Below, one piece after another: positions 1 through 9,230 of a stretch of DNA of 64,000 bases; position 1 is the first letter of the stretch, and every line of letters starts with the position of its first letter. The translations under genes were made by a program, and so were the position numbers. The notes under the pieces are model-generated. The model had not been told where the DNA came from and ran no database searches. It saw nothing but the letters and a program-made list of their open reading frames with translations. Location of the stretch: assembly GCF_015689335.1 (NCBI RefSeq), contig NZ_CP065053.1:4712001-4776000 (forward strand), read 5' to 3'. This stretch comes from Massilia antarctica. GTDB taxonomy: Bacteria > Pseudomonadota > Gammaproteobacteria > Burkholderiales > Burkholderiaceae_D.

Positions 1-3000
1 TGCTGGGGCTGCCTCTTCAGGCAGCCGCGGTCGACTTGCTGGTATCGCGCCTGACCGACACGCCGGACCCGGCCGTGCGCGGCGGCACCATTCTGTATTC
101 CGCTTCCGTCACCAATAACACCAGCGACGTCGCCAATAACGTCAAGGTGGTGTTCACGCTCGATCCGCAGACCAGCTTCGTGTCGGTGTCCGACCCGGCC
201 TGCGTGTACGATGCGGGCACCAGCAAGGTCACCTGCAGCTACGCCACAGTGGCGGGCGATGGCGCCGGCGCCGGCACCGCCGACCTGCTCGACATCGACC
301 TGACCGTGCGCACCCTGGCCACGGCCGGCCAGACGGTCAACATGCAGGCGGCGGTCAGCACCACCGATGCCGACAGCAACGTCGGCAACAATGCGCTCTC
401 GCAGCTGACCACGATCGACAATGGCGCCGACCTGTCCCTGGTGCTGAACGGCTCGCCCGCCAGCCTGATGGCCAGCGGCAAGCTGGTGTACACGGCGAAC
501 CTGACCAACAACGGCCCCGACGCGGCCGGCGCCACCAAGGCCACCTTCACCCTGAGCCCGAACCTGAGCTACACCTCGGCGAGCGGCTCCGGCTGGTCGT
601 GCGGGGCGGCGGGGCAGGTGGTGACGTGTAACCGTCCGAGCGCGCCCAAGGGCGCCTTGCCGGACATTACCATCAACACCAAGGCCACCGGCACCACCAC
701 CGGCACCATCACCAGCACCGGCGTGGTGACGATCAGCGGCAGCGCCACCGATTTCAACAATGCCAACGATGCCTCGTCGGCGAATACCATCATCACCGTC
801 GGCACCGACCTGGCCGTGACCAAGACCGTGTCCCAGGCCCTGGTGGGCAGCGGCCAGCCGGTCAGCTTCACCCTGGCGCCACGCAACCTGGGTCCGCTGC
901 CGGCCACCAACGTGGTGGTCAGCGACAGCGTGCCTGCGGGCTTTGCCATCGTCAGCGCCAGCGGCACCGGCTGGACCTGCACCGTCAACAGCCAGAATGT
1001 CAGCTGCACGCGCGCCAGTCTCGCGGTTGGCACGGCCCAGGACATCGTCATCAGCGCCACCGCGCCGGTCGTCGCCGCCCAGACCGCTGTCACCAACACC
1101 ACCACCATCGCCAGCGATACGCCTGATGGCGACCTCACCAACAACAGCGGCTCGGTCAATGTCAGCATCGTGCCGGACGGCGTCGATCTGTCGATCACCA
1201 AGACCAAGACGCCGAATCCTGTTGCGCAGGGCAACAATATGGTCAGCACCATGCGCGTGACCAATCACGGCCCGCGCGCTGCCGCCATCGGCGAAGTCAA
1301 GCTCGTCGAAACCCTGCCGGCCGGTGAAACCTTTGTCAGCGCCAGCGGCAGCAACTGGACTTGCGCACCGCAAAGCGGCCAGGACATCACTTGTACCTAT
1401 AACGTGGCCCTGGCATTGAATGCCTCGACCCCGAACCTGCTCCTGACCACCACCGCCACCGCCTCCGGCACCCTGACCAATACCGCTTGCGCCGTCTTCA
1501 CCGATGGCGGCGGCGTGCAAGTCGATCCGGTGCTGGCCAATAACTGCGCCAGCGCGACCTCGGAATCGACCCTGACCCCGAACGCGGCCGACCTGCAACT
1601 GACCAAGTCCGCCGCCCCGGGCACCCTGGACTGGAACGCGCCGACCATCACCTACACCCTGACGGTGACCAATGCCGGTCCGGGCGAATCGACCAGCGTG
1701 ATCCTGTCCGACCCGATTCCCGGCTTCATCGCCGGCAAGACCGTGGTGAACGCATCGAAGACGGGCGGCACCAGCCCGGCGGCGTTCAGCTGCACCCCGG
1801 GCGCGACCGTCACCTGTTTCATGAGCAGCGGCACGATGGCGCTCGGCAGCACGGCGGAAATCAGCGTGACGGTCACCCGTCCGCTGCTCGACAGCAGCGG
1901 CCAGGCCGGCAATAAATGGGTGAACTCGGCCAGCGTGCGCTCCAACGCGCAAGGCGATCCGGTGCCAAGCAATAACGTCGCCACCGCCGACGTGCAGGTC
2001 GACCCGGTCGCCGACGTCACCGTCACCAACACCGTGACCCCCGGCTCGGTTCCCGCCGGCACCAACGCCACCTACGTCCTGACGATCAATAACAACGGCC
2101 CGTCCACCGCGAATGGCGTGACCGTCGTCGACGTGTTCAATATTCCGGAAGGCTCGATGACCTTCCTGTCGGCCGTTGCCAGCAACGGCGGCAGCTGCGC
2201 CTACGATGCGGCGGCCAAGACCCTGAGCTGCACCATCGGCAACATGGCGTCCGGCGCGACCCGCACCGTCACCATCACCGTGCGTCCCGACTATATGGAT
2301 AACGCGCCGACTCCGCGCACGATCGGCAGCACGGCCACGGTGGCCACCAGCAGCAACGAAAGCAACTACGGCAACAACAGCGGCACCAATGCGCTGGCGG
2401 TCACCCCCGCCACGCTCGACCTGCTGGTCAACAACACCGACAACGTCGATCCGATGGGCTTCGTGCCGGCCGCCGCCGGTCCCGTATTCCCGGACAACGT
2501 GGTCACCTACCGCAACGCCATCACCAACCGCGGTCCCTCGGTAGCCACCCAGCTGGTGCTGACCTACCTGATGAAGCCGCCTGTCGGCAAGAGCATGACT
2601 TTCCTCGGCGGCAAACTGCTGCCGGACGGCCAGGCGTATACCAATTACTGCACCCAGGTCGGCAACGTGGTCACGGGTCCGGCGCAGATGAGCATCACCT
2701 GCAATTTCCCGACCGCCGACATCCTGATGGGCAACAACGCCAGCACCGACCTGTACCTCGACTTCCACGTCGACACCCAGCCGACCGGTTCGGGCGACAC
2801 GTACCAGTCGACCGTCACCGTGTCCTCGCGCGAGCCGGAACTGCTGATGCCGAACAACACGGCCGACCAGAGCACCACCATCAAGATGCGGGTCGACCTC
2901 AAACTGACGAAAGCCGCGTTCGCCTTTAACGGCACCGCCGACGCCGTCGCCGCCGCGGTACAGCTGCGCCAGCCGTTCTACTGGGTCCTGACCCTGAACA

Positions 3001-6000
3001 ACGCCGGTCCCGGCAACAGCAGCGGCACCGTCGTCACCGACAGCCTGCCAGCCGGCCTGACGCTCTACACCGGCGGCGCGGCCGCGCCATACAATGCGGC
3101 GCCGTACAACGCCGGCCTGACCTGGAGCACCAACAACGCCGCCCCGACCAGCGGCACCTGCAGCGCCGGCGCCACGATCAGCTGTAACGTCGGCTTGCTG
3201 GAAAGCGGCAAGGCGGCCACCGTGCGTGTGCCCGTGATCGCCACCGCCGTCAATGCCGCGCTGCAAAATTGCGGCAACGCCAGCACCAATGATGTCGAGC
3301 GCAATGCCGTCGATAACCGCGGCTGCGCCACCGTGGCCGTGCAAGCGTCCTCGATCGCCGGCATCGTGTACGAAGACAGTAATAACGACGCGGCCAAGGG
3401 CGCGGGCGAAACCGGCATTGCCGGCGTCACCCTGCGCCTGGACGGTGTCGACATCTACGGCAATACCGTCACCAATGTCACCACCACCACCACGGCCGGC
3501 GGCGCCTATCTGTTCGATAACCGTTCGCCAGGCACCTATAAAGTGACCGAAGTGCAGCCGGCCACCTACCTCGATGGCAAGGAAACCGCCGGCAGCGTTG
3601 CCGGTACCGCCACCGGCGCGGCCGGCGACGAGATCAGCAACATCGTCCTGCCAGCCGCCACCAATGCGACCGGCTACCTGTTCGGCGAACTGAAACCGGC
3701 GACCCTGTCGGGCTTCGTTTTCGTCGACCTCAACACCAATGCCGTGCGCAACGTGACCGGCGTGCCGACCACCGACGAAAGCGCTGGCGTGACCAGCGTC
3801 ACCATGACCCTGAGCGGCAGCGACGACCTCGGTCCCGTGAACGCCACCGTGCCGACCGGCGCCAACGGTTCGTACAGCTTCACGAACCTGCGTCCCGGTA
3901 CTTACCAGGTGGTGCAGGCAAGCTTGCCAGGCGTGACCCACACCGGCATGACCATCGGCAGCAAGGGCGGCAACGACGGCGCCTCCGCGCTGGCCGCCAA
4001 TACCCCGGTCATCGGCGCCACCAAGCGCACCATCGGCAATGTGCCGCTGGTGGCGGGCGACGCCGCGGTGAACTATAACTTCGGCGAAAGCGGGCAGGGC
4101 CTGGGCGGCATCGTCTATGCCGACCTGAACAACAACGGCATCAAGGATGCGGGCGAACCCGGCATTGCCGGCGTGTCGGTCACCCTGTCGGGCAATACCT
4201 CGAACGGCACCAGCGTGTGCGTGGCGATTTCGCCGAATCCGTGCACCATCGTTACCGACAGCAGCGGCGGCTACGGCTTCGCCGGCTTGCCGGCCAGCGA
4301 TGCGACCGGCTATGTGCTGACCGAGCAGAGCCAGGCCAGCGCGCCGCTGTCGAGCTATGCCGACGGCATCGACACGGTCGGTACCGTCAATGGCGTGGTG
4401 CGTGGCACCAAGACCAATGACAAGTTCAGCGGTATCGTGATCGGCACCGGCCAGTTCGGCAGCAATTACAACTTCGGCGAATCGTCCGCCAGCCTGGCGG
4501 GCAAGGTCTACCTCGATGCCGACCGCAGCAATACCCTGAACGGCGCCGACACCCTGCTGCCTGGCGTGACCGTGACCCTGTCGGGCACCACCGCGACCGG
4601 CGCCAATGTGTGCACCATCGTCAGCACCTGCGTGGGCACGACCGACGCGAGCGGCAACTATCTGTTCACCGGCCTGCCGGCAAGCAATGGCGGCGGCTAT
4701 ACCGTCACCGAAACCCAGCCGGTCGACTATATCGACGCCACCAATACCTTGGGCACCGGCGCCACCGTGCCGGGCAACCTCGGCCTGGCACCCGGCAACA
4801 GCGTGTTTACCGGCGTTGTGCTCTCCGGCGGACAGAATGGCATCAATTACCTGTTCGGCGAAGCCACCGGCAAGCTGAGCGGCTTTGTGTATGCCGACAA
4901 GAACAACAACGGCATCATGGACGCGGGCGAAACCGGCATTGGCGGCGTGACCCTGACCCTGACCGGCACGGCGGCAAGCGGCGGCAACGCCTGCGGCGCG
5001 GCTACCTGCGTGACCACCACCGGCCCCGATGGCGCGTACACCTTCAGCTTCCTGCGCAATGCGAATGGCGCCGGCTACACCGTCACCGAAACCCAGCCGA
5101 CCGCTTACCTCGACGGCATCACCCGCAAGGGTAAGGTCGGCGGCGCGCCTTGCGCGGCCTGCGTCGACAATGTCGCCAACGTGATCGGCACCATCGCCTA
5201 TGCGGTGGCGACGACGCACACCGACTTCAACTTCGGCGAACTGCTCCCGGCCAGCGTGAGCGGTACCGTGTATGCGGACAGCAACCAGGATGCCCAGATC
5301 AGCAAGGGCGAGCAGATCGCCGGCGTGACCGTCACCCTGACCGGCAGCGACGACCGCGGCGCGCCCGTCACCCTGACCACGACCACTGCGGCCGACGGCA
5401 CTTACCGCTTCGACCAGCTGCGTCCGAGCGACAACAACGGCTACACCCTGACCGAAACCCATCCGGCCGGCTACAACGACTTCCCGGGCAACACCGGCAG
5501 CCAGCCGGGCACCATCGGCGGCGTCACCTCGGGCACGGCCTTGACCAACGTCATCGGCGGCCTGCGCCTGGCGCAGGGCGACAATGGCGTCAACTACAAC
5601 TTCCGCGAAGTCGGCGCCAGCATTGCCGGTAGCGTGTATTTCGACGCCAACAACAACGGCGTGCGCGATGCCGGCGATGCGCCGCTGGCCGGTGTCGTCG
5701 TGCGCCTGAACGGCCCCGTGCCGCGCACCATGGCGACCGGCACCGATGGCTCGTTCATGTTCACCGGCCTGATGGCTGGCAGCTACACCCTGGTCGAAGT
5801 CCAGCCGGGTGGCGTGTTGGACGGCATCGATGCCGCCGGCACGGCGGGCGGCACCATCAATGCCCCGAAAAACAGCATCACTGGCATCACTCTGGCGCCG
5901 GGCACGGCCGCCGGTAACTATCTGTTCGGCGAACGCGGCGCACCGAGCACCGGTTCCCTGGCAGGTACCGTGTACGTGGACAGCAACAAGGATGGCAAGC

Positions 6001-9000
6001 GCGACAGCGGCGAGCAGTTGCTCAACGGCGTTACCCTGACCCTCAGGGGCACCGACGGCACGGTCCGTACTGTCCAGACCGATATCAATGGTAATTACCT
6101 GTTCCCGGTGCTCGCGCCAGGCACGTATACCCTGGTTGAAACCCAGCCAGCCGGCCTGTCCGATTTCGAGGCTGCCACCGGCACCAAGGTCGGTCTCCTG
6201 GGCGGCGGCAGCGCCGGCCTGAACACGGTGACCACCATCGTCATTCCGCCTGCAGGCGGCGCGGCGACCGGCTACGACTTCCGCGAAATCAACCCGGCCC
6301 TCAATGGCCTGGCCAAACTCGGCGGTACTGTGTATGTCGACGGCAACAAGAATGCCAAGCGCGAGCCTGGCGAAGCACTGGCCGGCGTCAGCGTCACCCT
6401 GACCGGTATCGATGCGAATGGCGTGGCGGTTGCCGCGCGCACCACCGTGACCGGCGCCGACGGCAGCTATCTGTTCGTCGACCTGGTACCGGGCACCTAC
6501 ACCGTGGTGGAAACCCAGCCGCCAGCATATGGCGACTTCCCGACCAACACCGGCAGCGCCCTCGGCACGGTCGGCGGCACGCTCGACAAGGGTCCGAACA
6601 AAATGAGCGGCATCGTACTGGTGGCCAACACCGATGCGAAAGACTACGATTTCCGCGAAGCGGGCAGCAGCCTGGCCGGCGTGGTGTATCGCGACGATAA
6701 CCACAACGGCGTGCAGGACGCCGGCGAGCCTGGCATTGCCGGCGTGCCGGTCAGCGCCATCGGCGGCAAGGGCGAAGCAGGCCGTGCCATCACCGATGCG
6801 GATGGCCGCTTCCTGATCGTCGGCTTGCCGGCCGACACCTACAGCTTGGTGGAAACCCAGCCGGCCGCTTACACGGATGGCAAGGAAACCGCGGGCAAGA
6901 TCGCTGGTATCACCGCCGGCTCGGTCGACAACAGCGCCTTCGACAACTCGGCGCCGAAGAACACCATCTCGGCCATCAAGCTGGGCGTGACCCAGGATGG
7001 CACCGACTACCTGTTCGGCGAACGCCGCGCGCGCCTGGAAGGCTATGTGTATGTCGACGCCAACCATAACGGCCAGATGGACGCGGGCGAAATCCCCTTG
7101 CCTGGCGTGCACGTGACCCTGACGGGTGTCGATGCTTGCACCATGGGCTGCGTGGCAATCAGCGGCCCTGATGGCAAGTATGTGTTCGAGAACCTGGTTC
7201 CCGGCCGCTACACCCTGGTCGAGTCCCAGACCGACCTGCCGACCGCGAAATACATGGATGGCAAGGAAACCGCCGGCGTTGCAGGCGGCAAGGTCGATAA
7301 CAGCAGCTACGGCACCGCGCCGTCGCAAAACACGATCGCCGACTTCACCGTGACGAGCGACATCATCGCGGCCAATGGCGGCGTGGTGGGCGGATACCTG
7401 TTCGGCGAGCGCGTGCGTCCGGGTCCGGAAACCCGCGCCCCGATCATCAGCGGCTATGTCTGGATGGACCGCGGCCACACCCGCACCCGTCCGGAAAACC
7501 ATGAAGGCGTGAAGGATTGGACCGTGGTCCTGACCCAGAACGGCAAGCCGGTCTGCACCGTCAAGTCCGACGCCAAGGGCTACTACCAGTTCGACAGCCT
7601 GCATTGCGCCGGCTATGAAGGCACGGGCTTGCCGACCGGTCCAGGCTTCGAGATCGTCTTCACCAAGGATGGCAACGGCATGCCGATCGTCCCGACCTCG
7701 GGCGGTAACGTGGGCACGCCGGTGATCGGCAAGATTACGGGCATTACCGTGCTTGATAACAGCGACATCACCGAGCAGAACCTGCCACTGACCCCGGCTG
7801 GCGTCGTGTACGACAGCGCCACCCGTCAACCAGTGCGTGGCGCGGTCGTGACCGTAACCGGTCCGGCTGGCTTCAACCCGGCGCGTCACTTGCTGGGCGG
7901 CGTGGACGCGGTCAACCAGACCACCGGCAGCGATGGCGTGTATCAGTTCGGCTTGCTGAACGATTTCCCGGCGGGTGTCTACAAACTGGCGATCACCAGC
8001 TATCCAGCGGGTTACGTACCGGCCGAGTCGGCGAAGATCCCGGCGTGCCAGGGTGCCGCGTCCGTCATGGCAAACGCCAATGCGGCGCTGATCCAGAAGT
8101 CCGACGGCGCTCCAGTATCCAGCGTGAACCTGCACAAGCCGAACGCTTGCGTCGGCGCGGTGCCGGGCGGTGCGGACACCACCCAGTATTACTACACGTT
8201 CACCGTGGGCACGAATGGCGCGCCGGTGGTGAACAACCACCTGCCGATCGACAAGGTCGAAGCGGCTGGCCTGGCGCTGACCAAAACCGGCGACAAGCAG
8301 CAGCTCGAAATGGGCGAAAGCCTGCTGTACACCCTGACCGTGCGCCAGACCAGCGGCAGCGCGGTAGCGCAGGCAACCGTGCGCGACAGCCTGCCGGCCG
8401 GCTTCTCGCTGGTGCCTGGCACCGTGAAAGTCGATGGCAAACCGGTGGCCGATCCGGCGCCGGCAGTCGGCCCGGTCCTGGCTTTCAACCTGGGTCCGCT
8501 GGCAAGCAACAAGCAAGCCGTGCTGACCTACCGCCTGCGTGCCGGCGTCGGCAGCCTGCAGGGCGATGGCATCAACCGTGCGATTGCCTACGCCTGTAAC
8601 GTGGCCGGCGCTTGCGTCACGCCGGGTTCTTACCAGCCGGTGCCGGACGCCTACCCGTCCAACAAGGCCGAGTACAAGGTGCGCCTGACCGGTGGCGTGT
8701 TCACCGCACAAGCCTGCGTGGCCGGCAAGGTCTTCGTCGACTGCAACGGTAACTCGGTGCAGGACAGCGAAGAGCTGGGTGTGCCGGGAGTGCGTCTGTA
8801 CCTGGAAGACGGCACTTCGTTCACCACCGATGTGGAAGGCAAGTACAGCTTCTGCGGTTTGACGCCGAAATCGCACGTGATCAAGGCCGACAGTCTGACC
8901 TTGCCACGCGGCAGCCGCCTGACGACGACCAGCAACCGCAACCTGGGCGACGCCAACAGCATCTGGCTCGACACCAAGAACGGCGAGCTGCTGCGCGGCG

Positions 9001-9230
9001 ACTTTGCCGAGGGTTCGTGCTCGGCGCCGGTCATCGAGCAGGTGAAAGCCCGCCGCAGCCAGGGCGGGGGACGCGCGCCGGAAACCGAAGCGATCCGCCT
9101 GCCAGGCCTGAAGTTCGACAGCAAAGCACCTGCCGCGCCGCGGCAGGCGACCGACAGCGCCAACCAGGAACTGGTCAAGCCACGCCAGGGAGCAATCCCT
9201 GCCGGCGCGGGAGAAGCCCGTGCGCAATAA
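1..9230 (+). CDS. Giant DUF11/SdrD_B-repeat surface protein (5' end outside window)
   Basis: The frame is open to the left edge. Codons from base 3 read LGLPLQAAAVDLLVSRLTD, which looks like the end of a signal peptide with cleavage near QAAA, so the real start lies upstream and the TTG at 36 is not it. More than 3064 residues are present. The first third (to about base 3350) is DUF11-type beta-sandwich repeats. Bases 3352-7440 carry about a dozen SdrD_B/Cna-B-like repeats, each opening G-x-V-Y-x-D-x-N-x-x-G and most closing near FGE or FRE. A carboxypeptidase-regulatory-like segment (about 7800), another DUF11 (about 8270) and a last SdrD_B unit (about 8710) follow. There is no LPXTG, PEP-CTERM or autotransporter C-terminus, so anchoring is unexplained. 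A role in surface adhesion or matrix is inferred. It overlaps the next gene by 11 bases. Confidence 0.88.
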   Translation, partial: LGLPLQAAAVDLLVSRLTDTPDPAVRGGTILYSASVTNNTSDVANNVKVVFTLDPQTSFVSVSDPACVYDAGTSKVTCSYATVAGDGAGAGTADLLDIDLTVRTLATAGQTVNMQAAVSTTDADSNVGNNALSQLTTIDNGADLSLVLNGSPASLMASGKLVYTANLTNNGPDAAGATKATFTLSPNLSYTSASGSGWSCGAAGQVVTCNRPSAPKGALPDITINTKATGTTTGTITSTGVVTISGSATDFNNANDASSANTIITVGTDLAVTKTVSQALVGSGQPVSFTLAPRNLGPLPATNVVVSDSVPAGFAIVSASGTGWTCTVNSQNVSCTRASLAVGTAQDIVISATAPVVAAQTAVTNTTTIASDTPDGDLTNNSGSVNVSIVPDGVDLSITKTKTPNPVAQGNNMVSTMRVTNHGPRAAAIGEVKLVETLPAGETFVSASGSNWTCAPQSGQDITCTYNVALALNASTPNLLLTTTATASGTLTNTACAVFTDGGGVQVDPVLANNCASATSESTLTPNAADLQLTKSAAPGTLDWNAPTITYTLTVTNAGPGESTSVILSDPIPGFIAGKTVVNASKTGGTSPAAFSCTPGATVTCFMSSGTMALGSTAEISVTVTRPLLDSSGQAGNKWVNSASVRSNAQGDPVPSNNVATADVQVDPVADVTVTNTVTPGSVPAGTNATYVLTINNNGPSTANGVTVVDVFNIPEGSMTFLSAVASNGGSCAYDAAAKTLSCTIGNMASGATRTVTITVRPDYMDNAPTPRTIGSTATVATSSNESNYGNNSGTNALAVTPATLDLLVNNTDNVDPMGFVPAAAGPVFPDNVVTYRNAITNRGPSVATQLVLTYLMKPPVGKSMTFLGGKLLPDGQAYTNYCTQVGNVVTGPAQMSITCNFPTADILMGNNASTDLYLDFHVDTQPTGSGDTYQSTVTVSSREPELLMPNNTADQSTTIKMRVDLKLTKAAFAFNGTADAVAAAVQLRQPFYWVLTLNNAGPGNSSGTVVTDSLPAGLTLYTGGAAAPYNAAPYNAGLTWSTNNAAPTSGTCSAGATISCNVGLLESGKAATVRVPVIATAVNAALQNCGNASTNDVERNAVDNRGCATVAVQASSIAGIVYEDSNNDAAKGAGETGIAGVTLRLDGVDIYGNTVTNVTTTTTAGGAYLFDNRSPGTYKVTEVQPATYLDGKETAGSVAGTATGAAGDEISNIVLPAATNATGYLFGELKPATLSGFVFVDLNTNAVRNVTGVPTTDESAGVTSVTMTLSGSDDLGPVNATVPTGANGSYSFTNLRPGTYQVVQASLPGVTHTGMTIGSKGGNDGASALAANTPVIGATKRTIGNVPLVAGDAAVNYNFGESGQGLGGIVYADLNNNGIKDAGEPGIAGVSVTLSGNTSNGTSVCVAISPNPCTIVTDSSGGYGFAGLPASDATGYVLTEQSQASAPLSSYADGIDTVGTVNGVVRGTKTNDKFSGIVIGTGQFGSNYNFGESSASLAGKVYLDADRSNTLNGADTLLPGVTVTLSGTTATGANVCTIVSTCVGTTDASGNYLFTGLPASNGGGYTVTETQPVDYIDATNTLGTGATVPGNLGLAPGNSVFTGVVLSGGQNGINYLFGEATGKLSGFVYADKNNNGIMDAGETGIGGVTLTLTGTAASGGNACGAATCVTTTGPDGAYTFSFLRNANGAGYTVTETQPTAYLDGITRKGKVGGAPCAACVDNVANVIGTIAYAVATTHTDFNFGELLPASVSGTVYADSNQDAQISKGEQIAGVTVTLTGSDDRGAPVTLTTTTAADGTYRFDQLRPSDNNGYTLTETHPAGYNDFPGNTGSQPGTIGGVTSGTALTNVIGGLRLAQGDNGVNYNFREVGASIAGSVYFDANNNGVRDAGDAPLAGVVVRLNGPVPRTMATGTDGSFMFTGLMAGSYTLVEVQPGGVLDGIDAAGTAGGTINAPKNSITGITLAPGTAAGNYLFGERGAPSTGSLAGTVYVDSNKDGKRDSGEQLLNGVTLTLRGTDGTVRTVQTDINGNYLFPVLAPGTYTLVETQPAGLSDFEAATGTKVGLLGGGSAGLNTVTTIVIPPAGGAATGYDFREINPALNGLAKLGGTVYVDGNKNAKREPGEALAGVSVTLTGIDANGVAVAARTTVTGADGSYLFVDLVPGTYTVVETQPPAYGDFPTNTGSALGTVGGTLDKGPNKMSGIVLVANTDAKDYDFREAGSSLAGVVYRDDNHNGVQDAGEPGIAGVPVSAIGGKGEAGRAITDADGRFLIVGLPADTYSLVETQPAAYTDGKETAGKIAGITAGSVDNSAFDNSAPKNTISAIKLGVTQDGTDYLFGERRARLEGYVYVDANHNGQMDAGEIPLPGVHVTLTGVDACTMGCVAISGPDGKYVFENLVPGRYTLVESQTDLPTAKYMDGKETAGVAGGKVDNSSYGTAPSQNTIADFTVTSDIIAANGGVVGGYLFGERVRPGPETRAPIISGYVWMDRGHTRTRPENHEGVKDWTVVLTQNGKPVCTVKSDAKGYYQFDSLHCAGYEGTGLPTGPGFEIVFTKDGNGMPIVPTSGGNVGTPVIGKITGITVLDNSDITEQNLPLTPAGVVYDSATRQPVRGAVVTVTGPAGFNPARHLLGGVDAVNQTTGSDGVYQFGLLNDFPAGVYKLAITSYPAGYVPAESAKIPACQGAASVMANANAALIQKSDGAPVSSVNLHKPNACVGAVPGGADTTQYYYTFTVGTNGAPVVNNHLPIDKVEAAGLALTKTGDKQQLEMGESLLYTLTVRQTSGSAVAQATVRDSLPAGFSLVPGTVKVDGKPVADPAPAVGPVLAFNLGPLASNKQAVLTYRLRAGVGSLQGDGINRAIAYACNVAGACVTPGSYQPVPDAYPSNKAEYKVRLTGGVFTAQACVAGKVFVDCNGNSVQDSEELGVPGVRLYLEDGTSFTTDVEGKYSFCGLTPKSHVIKADSLTLPRGSRLTTTSNRNLGDANSIWLDTKNGELLRGDFAEGSCSAPVIEQVKARRSQGGGRAPETEAIRLPGLKFDSKAPAAPRQATDSANQELVKPRQGAIPAGAGEARAQ
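3352..7440 (+). repeat. Array of SdrD_B/Cna-B coding repeats
   Basis: In-frame imperfect repeats of roughly 330-410 bases. Unit starts lie near 3352, 3703, 4099, 4492, 4871, 5256, 5617, 5956, 6316, 6670, 7033 and 7442. Each encodes a calcium-site-like D-x-N-x-x-G stretch, usually followed by D-x-G-E, then a Y-x-F or Y-x-L core and a closing FGE/FRE. The units are diverged in DNA and share mainly the motif, which points to an old expansion. Confidence 0.8.
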
